This document shows positions 60,797-64,000 of a stretch of DNA of 64,000 nucleotides, one piece after another. The stretch comes from Thermoleophilia bacterium (GTDB lineage: Bacteria > Actinomycetota > Thermoleophilia > Gaiellales > Gaiellaceae): NCBI GenBank assembly GCA_020845695.1, contig JADLFG010000079.1, positions 1 to 64,000 on the forward strand. Reading direction: 5' to 3'. The position numbers were made by a program, and so were the translations under genes. The notes beneath the pieces were generated by a model. It searched no databases, was not told where the DNA came from, and saw nothing but the letters and a program-made list of their open reading frames with translations. Numbering within the stretch: the stretch's first letter is position 1; each line of letters opens with the position of its first letter.

Positions 60797-61960
60797 TCAG
60801 CTCGCGTACGCGTCGACGCCGCGCTTGGCGAGGCCGCGACCGATCACGAGCCGCTGGACCTCGCTCGTGCCCTCCCAGATCCGATCCACCCTCACCTCGC
60901 GGTAGTGGCGCGCGACCGGGTTGTCGGTCCGGTAGCCGCGCCCCCCGAAGATCTGCAGCGAGCGATCGACGACGCGACCGGCCATCTCCGACGCGTAGAG
61001 CTTCGCCATCGCGACCTTGCCGTGGACGACCTTGCGGTTCGTCTCGACGTCGAACGCGTGCGCGGCGTGATAGGTCATGAGCCGGGCGGCCAGAAGCTCG
61101 GTCAGGCAGTCCGCGAGCTGGAACGAGACACCCTGGAACTCCGCGATCGGCTGGCCGAACTGGACGCGCTCCTGCGCGTACGCGGAGGCGAGCTCGAGGC
61201 TTCTCGCCGCGGCGCCGCAGCAGCGGGCAGCGATGAAGAGCCGCTCGATCGTGAACCAATCCTTCGCGCCCTCGTTGCCGCCCGAAGGGATGCGGTTTCG
61301 CTCCGGCACGCGGCAGTTCTCGAACACGATCTCCGGATGGTGGTCGAGGTACGGGTCGTGGAGGAATCCCGGCGTGAACTTGATCCGCAGGCCCGGCGCA
61401 TCCGGCTCGACGAAGAAGAGCAGCTGCTCTCCCCCCGCCTCGGCCAGCACGACGTAGTAGCCGGGCTCGCCCTGGCTCGTCACGAACCACTTCTCGCCGC
61501 TCAGCAGCCAGTCGTCGCCGTCCCGCACCGCGGTCGTCGCGATGCTGCTCACGTCGGAGCCCGCCCCCGGCTCGGTGATCGCCCAGGCGCCGTGGTACTC
61601 GTCGCGCAGCACCGGGGCGAGAAACCGCTCGACCTGGTCGGGGCTCGCGAGCTCGTACAGCTCGCGCGGGCCGCGGTTTGCGACCACGAAGCCGAGCCCG
61701 TTCGTGCAGCGGCCGGCCTCCTCCTCAAGCGCCACCTGGCCGAGCATCGAGAGGTCGCGCCCGCCGGCCGCCTCGGGCATGTTCAGCATCGCGAAACCCG
61801 CCGCTCTCGACTTCCGGCGCAGCTCCCCGATCGCGCCCTCGTCGATCACGCCGGCACGGGCGATCTGCTGCTCGAGCGGATAGACCTCCGTCTCGACGAA
61901 CCGCCGCGCACGCTCCTTGAGCGCGCGGATCTCCTCGGGTAGCTCGGGCACGACCAGCAT
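60797..61960 (-). CDS. acyl-CoA dehydrogenase
   Basis: FAD acyl-CoA dehydrogenase of 387 residues. Motifs are WAITEPGAGSDVSSIATTAVRDGDDWLLSGEKWFVTS, the FAD-site QIFGGRGYRTDNPVARHYREVRVDRIWEGTSEVQR, with the Glu of WEGTSE at the position of the catalytic base in medium-chain enzymes. The FGQPIAEFQG segment is also typical. ATG with GAGGAGG a few bases upstream. A downstream M20 peptidase is in the same orientation but 17 bp upstream in transcription order, so they may be one unit. Confidence 0.9.
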   Translation of the reverse strand: MLVVPELPEEIRALKERARRFVETEVYPLEQQIARAGVIDEGAIGELRRKSRAAGFAMLNMPEAAGGRDLSMLGQVALEEEAGRCTNGLGFVVANRGPRELYELASPDQVERFLAPVLRDEYHGAWAITEPGAGSDVSSIATTAVRDGDDWLLSGEKWFVTSQGEPGYYVVLAEAGGEQLLFFVEPDAPGLRIKFTPGFLHDPYLDHHPEIVFENCRVPERNRIPSGGNEGAKDWFTIERLFIAARCCGAAARSLELASAYAQERVQFGQPIAEFQGVSFQLADCLTELLAARLMTYHAAHAFDVETNRKVVHGKVAMAKLYASEMAGRVVDRSLQIFGGRGYRTDNPVARHYREVRVDRIWEGTSEVQRLVIGRGLAKRGVDAYAS

Positions 61961-61977
61961 CGATACCTCCTCGTGGG

Positions 61978-63300
61978 TCAGCCGCAGAAGCGCATGGCCG
62001 CGACCGCGAGCCCCTGCGCGCAAGCGACGAGACCGTCCACCGGGACGTACTCGTCGATCGTGTGGGCAATGCTCCTGCCGTCCGGCGCGAACCCGGGCGG
62101 CCCGTAGGCGATCGCGGGGGTGCCGCCGAGGCGCGTGAACGTGGCGCCGTCGTACCAGGAGTCGAGTCCGGAGAGCCGGCCCGGCCGGCCCACGTCCGCC
62201 GTCGCCTCGGACATGACCGAGACGATCGGATCGTCGGGCGGGATCTCGAGCGACATGACGCGGTTCGGCCACCACTCGACGGTCGGCGGGTTCGCGGCGA
62301 GCCACGGGTCAGTGGCGGCCGCGGCCGCGATCCACTCCTCGACCTCCCGCTCGACGGCGAACGTCCACCCCTCCGCGTCGGTCTGCTGCGGGACGCAAAG
62401 CACGGCGATCGTGATGCGGCACTCGGCGGGGTAGGTGACCGCCCACTCGCCGGCCGAGATCATCGTCGGCAGGATGTCGGGGGAGCTCAGGCGCGGGTGG
62501 CGCAGGTCGGAGCGCCGCGACCACTCGTCCCTGAGCCGCAGGATCGCATCGAGCACGATCCTGGCCTTCTCGATCGCGTTCACCGCCCCGCCCTCGCGCC
62601 AGTGCGGCTGGAACACCTCCGCGTGCCCGGGCCGGCCGGGGACGGTGACGGCCGCGTAGCTCGTGCCACGGCAGGAGATCCAGATGTCGAAGCCGGTCGG
62701 CTCGGCGACGATGCCGCCGTCGGCCCGCACTCCCCGGAGCACGAGCGCGAGGCCGCCCGCCCCGGAGGACTCCTCGTCCGTGTTCGTGGTCACGAGCAGG
62801 TCGCCCGCGAGCGGAACACCGAGGCGGGAGAGCGTCTCGGCCGCGTAGACCATGCAGGCGATCCCGCCCTTCATGTCGCACGAGCCACGTCCGTAGAGGT
62901 TCCCGTCGCGGACCTCGCCCAGGAACGGGTCGCTCGTCCAGCGGTCGCGGGGCTCGACCGAGACAACGTCGATGTGGCCGTTGAAGAGAAGGCTGCGGCC
63001 TCCGCCCGCGCCCGGGAAGCGGGCGACGAGCTGGGGACGCCCCTCGAAGCCCATCCCGGGCTCGTGGAGCGGCTTGCCGGCGAACTCGGCCCGGTCGGGC
63101 TCGAACAGCTCGACCTCGGCGCCGGCCCGCCGCAGCCGGCCCCCCAGGTACTCCTGGAGCTCGCGCTCCTGCCGCGGCGGGTCGTTCCGGTTACGGGCGG
63201 TCGTGTCGAAGGCGATCAGGTCGGCCGCGAGCGCGACCAGCTCGTCGCGCCCGCGCTCGATCTCCGCGACGACTCGCCGCTCCGGGTCGGACATGCCCAT
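61978..63300 (-). CDS. M20-family metallopeptidase (ArgE/DapE-like)
   Basis: M20 dizinc hydrolase of about 440 residues, in the ArgE/DapE deacylase group. Metal-site motifs are FNGHIDVVSVEP, GRGSCDMKGGIACMV and NTDEESSGAGG, with a later His in the C-terminal part (AHTIDEYVPV). A dimerisation lid lies around 195-310. Start at ATG 63300 or 63294; neither has a clear ribosome site. Precedes the acyl-CoA dehydrogenase. The amide substrate cannot be named. Confidence 0.87.
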   Translation of the reverse strand: MGMSDPERRVVAEIERGRDELVALAADLIAFDTTARNRNDPPRQERELQEYLGGRLRRAGAEVELFEPDRAEFAGKPLHEPGMGFEGRPQLVARFPGAGGGRSLLFNGHIDVVSVEPRDRWTSDPFLGEVRDGNLYGRGSCDMKGGIACMVYAAETLSRLGVPLAGDLLVTTNTDEESSGAGGLALVLRGVRADGGIVAEPTGFDIWISCRGTSYAAVTVPGRPGHAEVFQPHWREGGAVNAIEKARIVLDAILRLRDEWSRRSDLRHPRLSSPDILPTMISAGEWAVTYPAECRITIAVLCVPQQTDAEGWTFAVEREVEEWIAAAAATDPWLAANPPTVEWWPNRVMSLEIPPDDPIVSVMSEATADVGRPGRLSGLDSWYDGATFTRLGGTPAIAYGPPGFAPDGRSIAHTIDEYVPVDGLVACAQGLAVAAMRFCG

Positions 63301-63529
63301 GGCGGCACAATCTTGACGGAGCACCACCGGTCAGGCAAGCTCGCCCGGCCGTGCGAGCGACGATCCCGCACGAGCTCGACCACCGCTCGTGGTCATGGAG
63401 GTCGAGCTCGGCCGGCCGCTCGCGGGCGAGGACCCTGGCCAAGCTGGCGCTGAGCCACGCGGTCGAGCCGCTCGAGACCGACCCGGTCTCGGCTCCCGGC
63501 CGCGTGGCCGCCCACGCCGCTCCACGCGC

Positions 63530-63535
63530 TACGCT
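63530..63535 (+). promoter_or_regulatory. -10 box of small basic gene
   Basis: TACGCT, 6 nt before the GTG at 63542. The preceding 63301-63529 shows no convincing gene. Confidence 0.45.
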
Positions 63536-63541
63536 CGGGTC

Positions 63542-63721
63542 GTGAAGCGCAAGCGCCGGCGCAAGGGCCCGCTCGTTCCGCCCGGGCCCGGGCGGAACCT
63601 CGCCGTGCGCCCGGGAGGAGGCACCCATCGCCCCGACGCCGAGAAGCGGGCGCGCGAGCGGCTGCGGCGCGAGCTTGCAGACCGGGAGAACGAGGGAGGC
63701 GGGGCAAGCGAGGCGGGCTAG
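63542..63721 (+). CDS. small basic hypothetical protein
   Basis: Protein of 59 residues starting MKRKRRRKGPLVPPGPGRN and continuing with PDAEKRARERLRRELADREN, so a very basic head and a charged helix. Not recognised; it may bind nucleic acid. The TACGCT box 6 nt before GTG is the main support. Its stop overlaps that of the converging thioesterase. Confidence 0.5.
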   Translation: MKRKRRRKGPLVPPGPGRNLAVRPGGGTHRPDAEKRARERLRRELADRENEGGGASEAG

Positions 63722-64000
63722 GGTAGCTCCCGCTCGAGCAGGGCCCGCTCCCGGGGCTCGAGCGGACGCGACCCGCCGAGGTCATCGTCGCGCGCGACGA
63801 GCACCGCCTCCGCCGCGGCCGCGACCCCGCCGTCGAGCGTCAGGATCTCCTCGCGAGTTCGCAGGCTCGAGGTGCCGAGCTGAAGCAGCGAGATCCGGAC
63901 GACCACGGCATCGTCGGCCTGGGTCAGCTCGCGCCGGTAGTCGATCTCGACCCGGGCGAGCACGTAGACGCGGCCGCGCCCCTCCGGGCCGAGCACCCGG
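63718..64000 (-). CDS. hotdog-fold acyl-CoA thioesterase (partial)
   Basis: C-terminal part of a 4-hydroxybenzoyl-CoA thioesterase/YbgC-like hotdog protein; the N-terminus lies beyond the window. Visible are YVLARVEIDYRRELTQADDAVVVRISLLQLGTSSLRTREEILT and a helical end. The segment VLARVEIDYRREL is the usual central strand of this family. It hydrolyses acyl-CoA thioesters; acyl specificity unknown. Confidence 0.72.
   Translation of the reverse strand, partial: RVLGPEGRGRVYVLARVEIDYRRELTQADDAVVVRISLLQLGTSSLRTREEILTLDGGVAAAAEAVLVARDDDLGGSRPLEPRERALLERELP

Noticed and set aside
63351..63545. Possible 64-residue gene upstream of the basic protein
   Set aside because: Low-complexity translation, no ribosome site or -10 box, and it overlaps a better supported start.

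Overview
This 64 kb window is about 70-75% G+C, is densely coded on both strands, and uses many GTG (and some TTG) starts. Gene content (split actinobacterial-type purine cluster, NucS mismatch endonuclease, maltokinase-like kinase, LLM flavoproteins) and a recurrent TAnnnT box 5-9 nt before start codons (leaderless-type promoters) point to an Actinomycetota chromosome, most likely a soil Thermoleophilia (Gaiellales/Solirubrobacterales-like). That placement is by recognition, not by a search. I saw no tRNA, rRNA, CRISPR, IS element or prophage.

Layout. 0.1-3.1 kb: zinc alcohol dehydrogenase, GNAT, amidase. 3.1-6.6 kb (minus): MGT-type glycosyltransferase, maltokinase-like kinase, SIS-domain protein. 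6.6-9.4 kb: Orn/Lys/Arg decarboxylase and a FAD 2-hydroxyacid oxidase. 9.4-11.4 kb: MocR-type regulator divergent from a flavin-binding PNPOx-like protein, with a repeated GTACTGTA motif between them. 11.4-15 kb: class III alcohol dehydrogenase plus metallo-hydrolase, and an ABC exporter. 15-17.1 kb: cupin, NucS, RibD-like reductase. 17.3-22.5 kb (minus): a five-gene glutamine/glutamate operon made of type III glutamine synthetase, a glutamate synthase split into amidotransferase, GXGXG and FMN/Fe-S subunits, and an unrecognised 162-residue protein, behind a promoter with two overlapping palindromes. 22.8-28.7 kb: purD-purE-amidase-purB-purC-purS-purQ-DUF5808. 28.7-31.2 kb: two conserved hypotheticals and a DUF4389 membrane protein. 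31.3-35.8 kb: a 2-oxoacid:acceptor oxidoreductase (gamma, alpha, beta, and a GltD-ferredoxin fusion) with a possible 16-codon leader peptide. 35.8-38.5 kb: glyoxalase I, transporters, a broken GNAT. 38.6-42.1 kb: purL-purF.

42.1-50.7 kb (minus) is a probable catabolic island: Fe-S protein, FAD oxidase, an 86-residue protein, a decayed glutathione transferase, two tandem LLM flavoproteins, a metallo-hydrolase, a benzoate-CoA-ligase-type enzyme and a cupin. A divergent FadR/GntR regulator precedes a PuuD-like amidotransferase and a DMT exporter. 53-64 kb holds a cupin, an MFS transporter, an ADP-forming acyl-CoA synthetase overlapping a dienoyl-CoA-reductase-like SDR, an ArsR-DUF2892-MMPL operon with a clear operator, acyl-CoA dehydrogenase, M20 peptidase, a small basic protein and a thioesterase running off the end.

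The best candidates for something undescribed are the glutamine synthetase/split glutamate synthase operon with its unknown fifth protein, the 2-oxoacid oxidoreductase with the fused electron-transfer subunit and leader peptide, and the LLM/CoA-ligase island.
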